A DNA stretch of 64,000 nt from Bog-752 sp963799395 (lineage in GTDB: Bacteria; Actinomycetota; Thermoleophilia; UBA2241): assembly GCA_963799395.1 (NCBI GenBank), contig CAWCWZ010000013.1, forward strand, positions 1 to 64,000, written 5' to 3'. Each line of letters begins with the position of its first letter. Position 1 is the first letter of the stretch. The position numbers and the translations under genes are program-made. Below are positions 9,343 through 19,371 of this stretch, in pieces. The notes under the pieces are model-generated. The model was not told the DNA's origin. It saw nothing but the letters and a program-made list of their open reading frames with translations, and did no database searches.

Positions 9343-9831
9343 GTGACCGAAACGGCAGACATGCGCAGAGCCGACAAGGCGATCACCGACCGGGACGAGT
9401 TGCACCGCATTCTCGACGAGGCGCTCGTCATCCATCTCGGCATGGTCGACGACGGGCGACCCTACGTCGTGCCGCTCAACTTCGCCCGCGAGGGCGATGA
9501 GCTCTGGCTACATTGCGCCTCCGAGGGACGCAAGCTGCGCTGCCTGCGCGAGCGGCCGAACGTGTGCGTCGAGGTCGAACGGTTGATCCAGGTGACCAGC
9601 GGACCGGCCGCCTGCGGCAACTGGACCAGCCACTACGAGTCCGTGATCGGCTTCGGCACGGCCACCGTGGTCACCGCCGAGGAGAGCAGGCTCCAGGGTA
9701 TGCAGGCCATCATGGGCAAGTACTCAGGCCGGCGGGACTGGGAGTTCGTGCCGGAGACCCTGGCCAAGACGGTGGTCGTCCGCGTCAGCCTGGACTCGCT
9801 CACGGGCAAGCGTTCGCCGGCCGTCGCCTGA
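9343..9831 (+). CDS. Pyridoxamine 5'-phosphate oxidase-fold flavin-binding protein (NimA-like)
   Basis: A 162-residue split-barrel protein. The core reads ALVIHLGMVDDGRPYVVPLNFARE, then LWLHCASEGRKLRCLRERPNVC, and SVIGFGTATVV, which match the FMN/F420-binding split barrel of the PNPOx-like/NimA group. Start is GTG at 9343 with GGAGG upstream; an ATG 18 bases earlier is out of frame. Such proteins often reduce nitro compounds or bind F420; the substrate here is not inferable. It converges on the FAD oxidoreductase gene. Confidence 0.8.
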   Translation: MTETADMRRADKAITDRDELHRILDEALVIHLGMVDDGRPYVVPLNFAREGDELWLHCASEGRKLRCLRERPNVCVEVERLIQVTSGPAACGNWTSHYESVIGFGTATVVTAEESRLQGMQAIMGKYSGRRDWEFVPETLAKTVVVRVSLDSLTGKRSPAVA

Positions 9832-9858
9832 CGACGACGGCCGGCGCCCGGCGGCCGG

Positions 9859-11167
9859 CTAGCTCCGGCCGCCCACCACTTCCGAGGCGAGACCACCGGT
9901 GACCTCGCCCGGCAGGCCGAGCTCCATGCCCTGCCTGAGCAGTTCGCGCTGGATCTCGGTCGACGTCGAGGTCGCGCGGTGACACCCCGTTGCGCACGGC
10001 GAGCGCGGCCGCGGTGCCGGCCGCCTGACCGGTCGCAAAGCACACGGGGATCAGGCGCAGCTGGACCATGGCGTCGGCCTCGGCCGACAGGCAGCGCCCG
10101 GCAAACAGGAGACCGTCTACGTCGCGCGGCACGAGCGACCGGTAGGGAATGCGCATCTTGCGGCCCGAGTAGGGCTTGGCCACCGTGTCGGGGAACCGCG
10201 TCGAGAGCACTTCCTTAAGCGTGGGCGAGATGAGTCCGGTGATCCGCCGCGTACCGCGCACACCCACCTGGGTCGCGGTGCACTCGATGCGCGCCCGCTC
10301 GAAGCCGTCGAGCCGCTCCCTGAGGAACGCGACCAGCTTCATGGTGTGCTGCCTGGTCACGATCTCGGCTCTCGTCAAGTCGTCCGGGTCGACGCCGTCG
10401 ACCCCGAACAGGCTGCCGGACCACAGGTTGATCTGGCCCGGGTAGCACAGCTCGGCGGCGAACACGCCGGGGGCGAACTCCTTCGAGTGCACCTCCAGAT
10501 CGAACGAGAACTCTCCGGCCGCGACGGCATCTTCGACCAGCGTCCTCAGGCAGCCCCAGCTACCGAGCTGCGCAAGTGCGCGCTCGGTGTCGACGCCGAC
10601 CACGGTCGACATGAGGGTCACCGGGAGGGGCCTCTCGTCGACCTCGAAGGCGGCGCCGGCGACGGCGGCGAGATCGCCGTCGCCGGTCGCGTCGATCACG
10701 AGACCAGCGCGGATCGCCGACCTGCCGGCCGTGTTCTCGACGATCACGCCGGTGACCCGGTCGCCGTCACCGATGCTGCCCACGACGCCGGAGTGAAGCA
10801 GAAGTCTGGCCCCCGAGTCGAGCAGCAGCGTGAGCAGCTCGAACTTGAGGATCTCCGGGTCGACGGCGATCAGGCCCTCGACGGCCGGGTCGTCGCCGAG
10901 GTTCGCGCACTCCTGGTAGGTCCGCGCCTCCTCGAGCCTGCGCCGGACCTCGGCATTGATGCCGTTGTCGAGCGGCGGCACCGTGATCACGAGACCGCCC
11001 GTCGCCAGGCCTCCGAGATAGCCGTAGCGCTCCAGGAGGATCACGTTGGCGCCGCAGCGCGCGGCGCAGACGGCGGCGGCGACGCCGGCGACGCCGCCGC
11101 CGCAGACGACCACGTCGACCTCGTCGTACACCGGGATCGTGCGCGTATCCTCGGTCACCACATCCAT
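9859..11167 (-). CDS. FAD-dependent oxidoreductase (FAD_oxidored/PF12831 type)
   Basis: ~435 residues. The dinucleotide-binding motif VDVVVCGGGVAGVAAAVCAAR lies at residues ~14-34, followed by VILLERYGYLGGLATGGLV. A second FAD contact LVIDATGDGDLAAVAG lies near 170, and the C-terminal FAD motif GLLFAGRCLSAEADAM near 360. A one-base indel near 9957 must be bridged to reach the natural ending LRQGMELGLPGEVTGG and its TAG stop. Start ATG at 11167. It is 56 bases downstream of the old-yellow-enzyme-like gene on the same strand, so they probably form one operon and may act in sequence on the same substrate. Confidence 0.85.
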
Positions 11168-11222
11168 GATGGTCGGCCCCCTCCCAGCCGCTGCCGCGGT
11201 GCACTGTCGCCTCGGTCGTGTG

Positions 11223-12663
11223 TCATGCCGAATCCCGCGCCTGTTTCACGGCGCTCTTCAGCCGCTCGTACTCCGGCAGATCGCGGTAGAAGCGGTCCAG
11301 CGGATAGCAGCCCGACACGGCGCCGAACCCCGGAGCGATGTCGCACCAGCTGCAGGCATTGCAGAGGAGCTTCGGCTGCAGCGGCCGGCCCTCGATGATA
11401 TCGGCCACGATGTCGGGGTAGCTCAGGGCCATGCGGCCGATGCCGATCGTGTCGGCCCAGCCCTGCGTCACGGCCGCCTGCGCGACGTTCGGCAGCCAGC
11501 GCTGCAGGTAGGAGTAGCCGCTGCCTATGTGTACGAATCCCGGCCGCGCCCGCTTGAGCTCGGCCACCACCGACACGAGCCGGGCGACGCCGATCAGGGG
11601 ATCTTCGGGCGGCCAGTGTGGCGCCACGGGCAACGAGACATACGGCTCCATGACGTGCGAGTTGTACTCGGCGCCGCCCGAGACCGACACGAGCTCGATG
11701 CCGAGCTCGGCCAGGAGGTCGAGAAAGGCGAGCGGTTCGGCAAGGTCGGTGCCGAGGCCCGTCCCGTCGCCGCCGAACGCATAGGGGTAGCTCCGTCCCG
11801 CCGGTCCGGGCCGGCCGCGGACGGTCGTCGTCACCGTCCTCGAAGGGCACGAAGTCGACGGCGCTGAAGCGCACCGCGATCTCAAGGCCGGGCGCCTCGG
11901 CGCGGATGCCCGGCCACGACGTCTCGCAGGAAGCGGGTCCGGTTCTCGAAGCTGCCGCCGTACGGCCCTGGCCGGTCGACCGCGCTCAGGAACTCGTGTC
12001 CCAGGTAGCCGTGGCAGTGCTTGACATCGACGAAGTCGAAGCCCGCCCGCTGGGCGAGCTTCGCCGCCTGGACGAAGTCGGCGATGACCCGCTCGATCTC
12101 GCCGTCGGTCATGATCGCGCCGTCGGACTCGGCGTCGTACCGCGCGTCGAGAAGGGGATGATGGTAGAGCGTGCGGGGTTCCGGGCGAGCCCATGTCGTG
12201 CGGGTGTCGCCACGCGGCCGGAGTGCGTGAGCTGGACGCCGACGTAGCAGGTCGTCGACCGTTACGAGAAATGCTCGGCGTGAGTGGCAACGAGCAGGTC
12301 GCGCAGGGCGGCGATGTCGGCCAGGGTCTCCTCGAGCATGATGAGCTGGCTCGGGCTGCCGCGCCCCTCGGGGCACACGGCGATCGCCTCGGCCCCGAAG
12401 ATCAGCTTGGCGCCGCTCAGCCCCCAGCGCTGCCAGCGGCGGCGCGTGAGGTCGGTGGGCCTGCCGTCGGCCGTACAGTCCCAGCCCTCCATCGGCAGGA
12501 TGGCGAAGCGGTTGCCGATCGTCCGGCCGTGCAGGGTCAGCGGCTGGGCCAGCGGCGAATCCGGACCGGACCGCACCTCGTAGTCGAACGGCAGCTCGAT
12601 ATCGAGCGACTCGAAGTAGCGCAGCAGCGACTCTGCATCCTGTATGCGACCGATGTTGCGCAT
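11223..12663 (-). CDS. NADH:flavin oxidoreductase, old-yellow-enzyme / trimethylamine-dehydrogenase-like TIM barrel with Fe-S cysteines (frameshifted)
   Basis: The ~470-residue protein contains NRFAILPMEGWDCTADGRPT, YVGVQLTHSGR, GFDFVDVKHCHGYLGHEFLS, PYGGSFENRTRFLRDVV (the conserved FMN barrel face), GSGYSYLQRWLPNVA and finally CNACSWCDIAPGFGAVSGC. The last has the C-x2-C-x2-C spacing expected of the [4Fe-4S] centre of 2,4-dienoyl-CoA reductase and TMADH relatives. There is no C-terminal NAD/FAD module, unlike full-length TMADH. Indels are bridged near 12265, 12240, 11895 and 11800. It starts near 12663. The neighbouring FAD protein may supply the missing flavin domain. Substrate unknown; a methylated amine or aromatic is only speculation. 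Confidence 0.75.
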
Positions 12664-12709
12664 GGGCGTCTCTCATCCTCCTTCGCACGGCGAGAATTTC
12701 AAGGCTGCA

Positions 12710-12739
12710 GCGGGGGCGGAGCGGACGCTCCGCCCCCGC
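12710..12739 (-). terminator. Terminator-like hairpin between permease and oxidoreductase genes
   Basis: Exact 14-bp arms (12710-12723 and 12726-12739, GCGGGGGCGGAGCG and its complement) with a two-base loop, just past the end of the amber-containing permease. It may reduce read-through into the flavin enzyme genes. Confidence 0.6.
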
Positions 12740-12762
12740 CGGTCACTTCTGCCTATCGGGCT

Positions 12763-14253
12763 CTACTCGTCGGCGAGGATGGAACCCACCTGGTCACCGA
12801 GCGTTTTGTCGCGAGCGTTCAGCCACAGCGCGTAGACCAGCCCTATCACGATCACGGCCAGCGTGACGTAGGGGAACCAGCTGTAGGGGCTGGGCTGACC
12901 GGGCTTGATCAGCTGCTACATCGGGTAGGCGATGCAGGCCATGCCGAGGACCGGGACGATCACGTGCTTCACGACGTTGAACTGGTCGCGGAAGTACTTG
13001 AGGTAGAAGCGCGGCAGCGACGCCAGCGCGACGAAGTACACCGCGATGATCATGGTCGTACCGAGCGTCGACGTCTCGGCGAACATCTGGAGCGGCGTCT
13101 CGTGCCGCCACAGGCACCACCCGAACACGAGGACGAAGGCGACGCAGAGGAAGCCCAGCGTGGCGTGGACGGGCGTCCGGTGCTTGGGAGACACGTAGCC
13201 GAGCCACGAGGGCAGCAGGCCTTCGCGCCCCGCGCTGAACATGATGCGCGTCTGAGAGTTCGCGGCGGCCATCCAGCAGCTGATCGTCGAGGTGATCCCC
13301 GCCAGGAAGGCGAAGAACGCCGCACCGAACAGGACGCTCTCGGCGACGGTGATGAACGGGATCGGCGCGGCGGTCAGCGCGGTGAGGTTCTCGTGGAATC
13401 CCTCGACGGTCGCATAGGCCAGGAGCACGTACGTGCCCGTCATGAGCAGGATGCTGGCGAGCAGGGCCTTCGGGATGCTACTGCGTGGGTTGTGGGTCTC
13501 TTCTGCCAGTGCGACCGAGTTCTCCCAGCCCAGGAAGCAGAACACGGCGAGCGGGAAGCCGTAGCCAAGACCCTTGAAGCCGTCGGCGAGGTAGTGCGGG
13601 TTGAACGGGTGCAGAGTGAGGTGACCCGCGTTGTGGATGAGCGCAAGAAGGCTCACGCCCACGATAACCACAAGCTCGAAGACGAAGAACGCCGTGATCC
13701 AGCGGGTCGAGATCTTGACGCCACGGACCATGAGGTAGGCCCCCGCGATGAAGATGGCGATCATGAACAACGGCCAGGTCGACGTCGGGAAGCCGTGGAC
13801 GTAATGGTTGATGGTGTAAGCGGTAAACCAGCCCGCGACGGCGATGGCGCCGAGGATCGCGAACAGGAAGCCCGTCATGATGACGATCACGGACGTGATG
13901 GCGACCGTCGGGCCCCACGCCTTGCCGATGTACGAGACAAAGGAGCCCGTCGAAGGGTGCACCTTCGAGAACTGCGCCATGGTGTAGCCCAGGAAGCCGA
14001 TGGCGACCGCGGCCGCGATAAAGGTCAACGGCGCGGCAATGCCGGCCGTAAAGGCCAGGTAGCTGAAGGCGAAGTAGAAGCTCATGGCGGGGCCGATGTT
14101 CGCCATGGTGGAGCCGGCGATGTCGAATGTGCGGAGTTCCTTCATCTTGAGGCGCTGCGGCGCGTGCACACCGGTGGTCGCGGTGTCAGGCACCGGTGGC
14201 TGCCCGGCGACCCCCTCCGCCGCCTCCCGCGTCTTTTCCACTATGTCGGTCAT
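12763..14253 (-). CDS. APC amino-acid permease with one internal in-frame amber codon
   Basis: 496 codons. It is strongly similar throughout to the permease part of the 3.3-kb fusion protein: FDIAGSTMANIGPAMSFYF, HPSTGSFVSYIGKAWGPT, FLGWENSVALAEETHNPRSS, NSQTRIMFSAGREGLLPSWL. Codon 446 is TAG (12918-12916), and the frame continues QLIKPGQPSPYSWFPYVTLA... to a final TAG at 12763. The paralogue reads ALPIYELVKPGQASPYDLFPY, so the amber replaces a Tyr (TAC to TAG). No frame change is involved. It could be suppressed, for instance by pyrrolysine (pylCD are in this window), or it could be a point error or a disabled gene. Start ATG at 14253 follows AAGGGGGACCTG. Confidence 0.8.
12916..12918 (-). 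other. In-frame TAG codon inside conserved permease sequence
   Basis: The codon lies between AYPM and QLIKPGQPSPY in the last membrane region of the permease. Reading through it recovers 50 residues that match the paralogue's ending closely, down to LNARDKTLxDxVGS. It is a candidate pyrrolysine or suppressed-amber site; the alternative is a single C-to-G change. Confidence 0.6.
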
Positions 14254-14350
14254 CAGGTCCCCCTTGTCCTCTCGACTACTTGCTGACTAAGGTGTCGCTC
14301 GTCGCGATCACCGTTCGTGCTCGCTGCGTCGATCGCCGTGCCCGCCGCAA

Positions 14351-15712
14351 TCACCTGCCTCTAGGCCCCGTTGGCGGCGCGATGGCCGCCACCAGGGGCT
14401 TGAGAATGTCGACGATCCTGTCTGCCTCGGCGATCGTCGTGGTGCAGGGCGGCGCGATCACGATGCGGTTCGAGCCCATCTGCCGCAGGTGCAGGCCCCT
14501 CTCGCGGGCCTCGTCCAGCAGCGGCATGATCGGCCCCACCGGCGGATCGAACATGGCCTTCGTCTTCTTGTCGGCGACGATCTCCATGGCGAGCATGAGG
14601 CCGAGGCCGCTGTGGGTGCCGACGCAGGGCATCGGCATGAACTCGTTCTCGATGCGCTCGACGACGTGGCGGCCCACCGTGGTCGCGTTCTCGGCGATGT
14701 GGTCGTTCACGTAGACGTCGACGGCGGCGATCGCGGCGGCACAGCCCGCAGGGGAGCCGCTGAAGGTGTACTGGTGCATCAGCGAGACGCCCTCGAGGCC
14801 GCTCCAGATCTTGTCGTTGAAGGCCACCGCGCCCATGGGCACGTAGCCGCCGGTGATGCCTTTCGACATGGCGATGACGTCGGGCACCACGTTCCAGTGA
14901 TCGATGCAGAACATCGTGCCGGTCCGGCAGAAGCCGCACATCACCTCGTCGGCGATCATGGCGACGTCGTACCTGGTGCAGATCTCGCGAACCAGTGGCC
15001 AGTAGGTGTCGGGCGGCACGAGAAAGCCCGAGGCGCCCAGTTCGGGCTCGGCGATGAAGGCGGCGATGTTCTCGGGGCCTTCGGATTCGATCACGGTCTC
15101 GAGAAAGCGCGCGCAGCGCGTGTCGCACGAGGGGTACTCCAGGCCGAACGGGCAGCGGTAGCAGTAGTAGGCGGGGATCTTCAGGTAGCCCGGCGCCTCG
15201 GGGCCGTAGCCGGCCTGCATGGCCGGGATGCCCGTCAGGTTCATGGGCCCGTTGCCCGTGCCGTGGTAGCTCATGTAGAGGCTGATGACCTTGCGCTTGG
15301 TGGGCCGGCCGACGGCCGTGAAGTAGCGCCGCACCAGCCTGATGGCGGCGTCGGTCGATTCGCCGCCGCCTGAGGTGAACCAGAAGTGGTCGAGATCGCC
15401 CGGAGTGACCGTCGCGAGCTTCTGGGCGCACTCGACCATGGGTGTGCTCGAGTGTCCGTAGTACTGCCCGACGTGCTGCAGCTTGTCGAGCTGCGTCTTG
15501 ACGGCCTCGATGATCTCGCGCCGGCCGTGACCCAGGTTGGCGCTTACCATCTGCGACGATGCGTCCAGATACTCCTTGCCCTCGGTGTCGCGCAGCACGA
15601 TCCCCTCGGCGGAGTCGTAGATCACGCCGAGCGTCTCGCCGAGCGGGATCTGGGCGTGCAGGATGTGCTCGCGGTCGTACTTGACGAGCTCTTCGGTACG
15701 CGCACTGGTCAT
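14351..15712 (-). CDS. Class III (omega) PLP-dependent aminotransferase
   Basis: A 453-residue fold-type I aminotransferase. The glycine-rich cofactor loop is HFWFTSGGGESTDAAIRLVRRY, the acidic residue contacting the pyridine nitrogen lies in DVAMIADEVMCGFCRTG, and the Schiff-base lysine in DVIAMSKGITGGYVPMGAV. YMSYHGTGNGPMNLTG matches the conserved GSYHG-type loop. An insert with four cysteines (YCYRCPFGLEYPSCDTRC) is present. Substrate class is probably an omega-amino acid or amine. The gene precedes an APC permease on the same strand, giving an uptake-transamination unit. LacI-type operator repeats lie just upstream. Confidence 0.9.
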   Translation of the reverse strand: MTSARTEELVKYDREHILHAQIPLGETLGVIYDSAEGIVLRDTEGKEYLDASSQMVSANLGHGRREIIEAVKTQLDKLQHVGQYYGHSSTPMVECAQKLATVTPGDLDHFWFTSGGGESTDAAIRLVRRYFTAVGRPTKRKVISLYMSYHGTGNGPMNLTGIPAMQAGYGPEAPGYLKIPAYYCYRCPFGLEYPSCDTRCARFLETVIESEGPENIAAFIAEPELGASGFLVPPDTYWPLVREICTRYDVAMIADEVMCGFCRTGTMFCIDHWNVVPDVIAMSKGITGGYVPMGAVAFNDKIWSGLEGVSLMHQYTFSGSPAGCAAAIAAVDVYVNDHIAENATTVGRHVVERIENEFMPMPCVGTHSGLGLMLAMEIVADKKTKAMFDPPVGPIMPLLDEARERGLHLRQMGSNRIVIAPPCTTTIAEADRIVDILKPLVAAIAPPTGPRGR

Positions 15713-15783
15713 CGTGTCTGCGACCCATCCTTTCGAGCGATCATTGCCGGACCGCGAGAGGCCGCGCTCACCTCCCCCTCACG

Positions 15784-15815
15784 TAAAACGATTTATACGG
15801 ATATAAAACGATTTC
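15784..15815. promoter_or_regulatory. Pair of LacI-family-type operators upstream of the aminotransferase
   Basis: TAAAACGATTTA at 15784-15795 and TAAAACGATTTC at 15804-15815 are imperfect palindromes with a central CG, the hallmark of LacI/PurR-type sites. Their starts are exactly 20 bases apart, about two helical turns. The local A/T richness stands out from its surroundings. The LacI-type repressor encoded at 19.4-18.1 kb is the obvious candidate ligand. Confidence 0.55.
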
Positions 15816-15842
15816 TCCCGGGCCTGTCAAGGTGTGGCTTTC

Positions 15843-16584
15843 TTAGGAGGAGTAGTCCTGCTCGAGCGGCAGGATCTGGATCTGCGTGGTGTTGACGACC
15901 CGCGGCTGGACGAGCGCGTAGGCGACCGCGTAGGCGATGTGCTCGGGCGAGAGCGCCTCGATCTTCTCGAGGTCGTGCTTGCCCTCGGGCAGGGCGTGGA
16001 TCATCGGCGTGTCGACAAGGCCGGGCTCGATCTGGGTGACGCGCACGCCGTAGGCCAGGGCCTCTTTGCGCAGCGCGCCGCCCATGCCGGCGATCGGCCC
16101 ACTTGCTGGCGATGTACATGGGCTCGCCGACGTAGGTCACGCGCCCCGAGATCGAAGCCATGATGACGATGTGGCCGTCCTTCTGGGCCTTCATGAAAGG
16201 CAGCGTGGCGCGGATGATGTAGGCCGTGCCCAGCACGTTGGTGTCGATCATGCGCTGCCAGTCGGCCGGGTCGGCGTCGGACATGTTGCCTTCGATGTCG
16301 ATGCCGGCGTTGGGTACCGTGAAGTCGATCTTGCCGTACACGTCGACGCAGGTCCTGGCCAGGCGCTCCATGTCCTCGTAGCGGCGCACGTCGCCGGCGA
16401 AACCGATGGCCTCGCCGCTGGCCGCCTTGATCTTCGCGACCACGCGGTCGATGTCGGCCTGCGTGCGGGCGCAGCAGACGACCTGCGCGCCGAGGCCGGC
16501 GAGCTCGCAGGCCACGGCCTCACCGATGCCCTTGCCGGCGCCGGTGACCACCCCGGCCCGACCCGTCAGATCGAACTCAAGCAT
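15843..16584 (-). CDS. Short-chain dehydrogenase/reductase (frameshifted)
   Basis: A ~246-residue classical SDR. The cofactor motif TGAGKGIGEAVACELAGLG lies at residues ~14-32, then NAG (VPNAGIDIEG), the catalytic Ser in IMASISGRVTY and the YxxxK pair in YIASKWA. A one-base indel near 16105 separates this from the C-terminal part GALRKEALAYGVRVTQIEPGLV. It ends LEQDYSS-TAA. It uses NAD(P)(H) to interconvert an alcohol and a carbonyl. It is cotranscribed with the aldehyde dehydrogenase 68 bases upstream, which suggests alcohol-to-aldehyde-to-acid oxidation. Confidence 0.88.
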
Positions 16585-16651
16585 CTCCCCTCACTTTCCT
16601 GGCCGAGCCAGTCGACTCCGCCGGGCCGCGCGGCGGCCCGCGATCCGCTGT

Positions 16652-18149
16652 TCAGGAGGCCCCGGCGAAGATCACCGCTTTGAGCTCGGTGAACTCCTCG
16701 ATGCCGACGTCACCGATCTCGCGGCCAATGCCGCTCTGCTTGTAGCCGCCCCAGGGCAGCCCCAATGGGGCGCAGGCCCACGTGTTGTTCACGAAGATCG
16801 GTGCCGGCGCGCACCGCCTTGACGTAGCGCTCGGCCTTGACCGCATCGCTCGTCCAGACGCCGGCCGTCAGTCCGAAGACGGTGTTGTTGGCGATGGCGA
16901 TGGCCTGCTCTTCTGTGTCGAAGGGGATGACGACGAGCACGGGCCCGAAGATCTCCTCCTGGGCGATGCGCATGCCGTTGTCGACGCCGGTGAAGACCGT
17001 GGGCCGGTAGAAGAAACCCTTGCCCGCGAGGCGCTCGCCGCCGCAGGCCAGGGTCGCGCCCTCGGCGCGGCCGATCGCCACGTAACGCTCGACGGTCTCG
17101 AGCTGCTCGCGCGACGAGAGCGGACTGAGCTCGGAGTCGGGGTCGAGGCCGGGGCCGATGCGCATGACCTCGACGCGAGCGACCACGGCGGCCGCGAAGC
17201 TGTCGTGGATGGAGCGCTCGACGAGCAACCGCGAGCCGGCACAGCAGGCCTGACCGCAGTTGCCGAAGGCGCTGAAGACGACACCGTCGAGAGCCGCCTT
17301 GAGGTCGGCGTCGGCGAACACGGTGTTGGGGGCCTTGCCGCCGAGCTCGAGACCGACCTTCTTCACCGTCCTGGCCGCCTGCGTCATGATGTGGCGGCCG
17401 ACCTCGACGCTGCCGGTCAGGGTCACCATGTCGACGAGCGGCGAGCTCGCCAGGTAGTCGCCGACGCTGCGGCCGGGGCCGATCACGACCTGAAAGACGC
17501 CCTTCGGCAGACCGACCTCGTCGAAGATGCGGGCCATGCCGAGCGCCGTGAGCGGCGAGATGCTGGCCGGCTTGATGATGACCACATTGCCGGCTGCCAG
17601 GGCCGAGGCGAACTTGAACGAGGCCAGCACCAGCGGGAAGTTCCACGGGCACACGCCGACCACGACGCCGACGGGCTCGCGCACAAGGGCCGTGGGCTCG
17701 GTGATCGGCTGGTCGGCGAGGAAGCGCTCGGCGAGCTCGCCGGCGTAGTCCAGCAGGTCGGCGACGCGGCTGATGTCGCCCCGCCCGTCGGCGAAGAGCT
17801 TGCCCATCTCGAGGCTCTCCCAGCGCGCCATCTCGTCGACGCGCTCGCGCACGAGCGCGGCGGCGGCGCGCAGCACGGCGGCGCGCTCGGCGGCCGGCGT
17901 GTGCGGCCAGGGTCCTTCGTCGAAGGCCCGCCGGGCGGCCCGAACGGCGGCCTCGGCGTCTGCCGTACTGCCGTTGGCGACGCGCGCCACGACCTCTTCG
18001 GTGGCCGGGTCGACGATCTCGAGCAGGCCCTTGTCGCGGGCGTCGACCCACTCCCCGTCGATGTACATCTGAAAGTCGCCCAAGGTGGTCGTGGCCGTGC
18101 CGACACCGCCCTTGGCGGCCTTCCCGTCAGCTTCGCTCTCCATGATCAC
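16652..18149 (-). CDS. Aldehyde dehydrogenase, NAD(P)+-dependent (frameshifted near C-terminus)
   Basis: ~498 residues of the ALDH superfamily (betaine-aldehyde/phenylacetaldehyde dehydrogenase group). Visible are PWNFPLVLASFKFASALAAGN, TLTGSVEVGRHI, the general-base Glu in LELGGKAPN and the catalytic Cys in FGNCGQACCAGSR, then EEIFGPVLVVIPF. A one-base indel near 16800 must be bridged to reach IFVNNTWACAPLGLPWGGYKQSG and the TGA. The start is ATG 18149; a second ATG lies two codons in. Its 5' end overlaps the LacI gene end slightly. Confidence 0.9.
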
Positions 18150-19371
18150 TCTCCGTTTCAGTCTGTCGATACCGGCGGTCGCTCGTTCCTTGAGAGACCA
18201 CTACCGCGGTGGAGCCGACGCTCCCGCGGCGCCCGTGGTGGCGACCGGTTCGCTTGGCCGCGCGACTCGGCGGTCCCGTCGAGCCACGCACCACGAGCTC
18301 GAACGGCACGTGCTCGCTGACGCGCCCGGCAGCGCCCTCACCGGCCTTTAGCAGGTGCCACGCCGGCGAGGCCGAGGTCTCTTGCCGGCACACGGATGGT
18401 GGTGAGCGGAGGATCGCAGTGGGCCGACATGACGACGTCGTCGAAGCCCACCACGCTGACGTCGAGCGGTATGCGGCGGCCGTGCTCGCGCAGCGCCGAG
18501 ATCGCCCCGAAGGCGACTTCGTCGGTCGCCGCAGAAGATGCCCGTGAACGGCGCGTCGGCGGCCACGAGACGCGCGATCGCCTGCGAACCCCCCTCGAGC
18601 GTGAGCGGCGTCTGGACGACAAGCTCGCTCGTCAAGAGGCAGCCGCCGACGCGCATGAGGGCGGCGCCGTAGCCGGTGTAGCGGTCCTGCACCGTCGTCG
18701 AGTTCAGTGGACCGCCGAGAAACGCGATGCGCCGGTGACCGAGTGCGACGAGGTGCGAGACGGCGCATTCGGCCGCCGCCACGTCGTCGACCGCCACGTG
18801 GGGGATGTCGAGCTCGTAGCGGCCGACGGCCACGACCGGCACTCCCTGTTCGCGCATCCGTTGCACGGCTAGCGCGACCGGTAAGGTGGCGGCGGGGTCG
18901 CGCAGCTGTCCGCCGATGAGTACCACGCCGGTCGGTTTCTGGCTGAGCAGCATGGTGAGGTAGGCCTCGAGCTTGCCGGCGTCGCGATCGTCGTTGCCGA
19001 CGAGGACCACGAGGCCGTCGGCGACGGCGGCGTCCTGCAGGCCACGCACGACGACGCTGAAGAACGGGTCGGTGATGTCGTGCACGATCGCCCCGACGAT
19101 CTCGCTGCGGCCGGTGACGAGGGCGCGGGCGGCGGAGTTGGTGACGTAGTTGAGGGCGTGAGCGGCTTCTTCGACGCGCTGCCGGGCGCGGTCGCTCACT
19201 GGATACGTCGAACCCGAGAGGACACGCGAGGCGGTGCCGGCGAGACGCCGGCGAGACGCGCGACGTCGCGGATCGAGACGCCGTGCTGCCGTCGAGCAGC
19301 GGATTGCGGCCCGACCGCGACCGGCGGTCGTCGTGCCCGTCCCGCGCCGCCTCGTCGGCCGGACCGGTCAT
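18127..19371 (-). CDS. LacI-family transcriptional repressor (frameshifted)
   Basis: The N-terminal helix-turn-helix is split by indels (fragments SIRDVARLAGVSP and VSDRARQRVEEAAHALNYV). It is followed by the periplasmic-binding-protein-like ligand domain: IVGAIVHDITDPFFSVVVRGL, TGVVLIGGQL, AVSHLVALGHRRIAFLGG, then DVSVVGFDDVVMSAHCDPPLTTIR. Further indels lie near 18530 and 18350. The start ATG at 19371 overlaps the TGA of the upstream kinase. It probably controls this cluster by binding the LacI-type sites at 15.8 and 21.26 kb; the effector could be a keto-deoxy sugar acid. Confidence 0.8.
   Translation of the reverse strand: MTGPADEAARDGHDDRRSRSGRNPLLDGSTASRSATSRVSPASRRHRLACPLGFDVSSERPRPAARRRSRSRPQLRHQLRRPRPRHRPQRDRRGDRARHHRPVLQRRRAWPAGRRRRRRPRGPRRQRRSRRRQARGLPHHAAQPETDRRGTHRRTAARPRRHLTGRASRATDARTGSAGRGRRPLRARHPPRGGRRRGGGRMRRLAPRRTRSPAHRVSRRSTELDDGAGPLHRLRRRPHARRRLPLDERACRPDAAHARGGFAGDRASRGRRRAVHGHLLRRPTKSPSGRSRRCASTAAAYRSTSAWWASTTSSCRPTAILRSPPSVCRQETSASPAWHLLKAGEGAAGRVSEHVPFELVVRGSTGPPSRAAKRTGRHHGRRGSVGSTAVVVSQGTSDRRYRQTETESDHGERS

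Noticed and set aside
12763..12765. Second amber in the permease as a further pyrrolysine site
   Set aside because: The paralogous permease sequence similarity ends here, a hairpin follows, and downstream codons lack conservation, so it is an ordinary stop.
12193..14286. 697-codon open frame on the plus strand
   Set aside because: Antisense of the amber permease and the flavin enzyme gene; composition is Arg/Glu/Asp-rich as expected from antisense of high-GC coding DNA.
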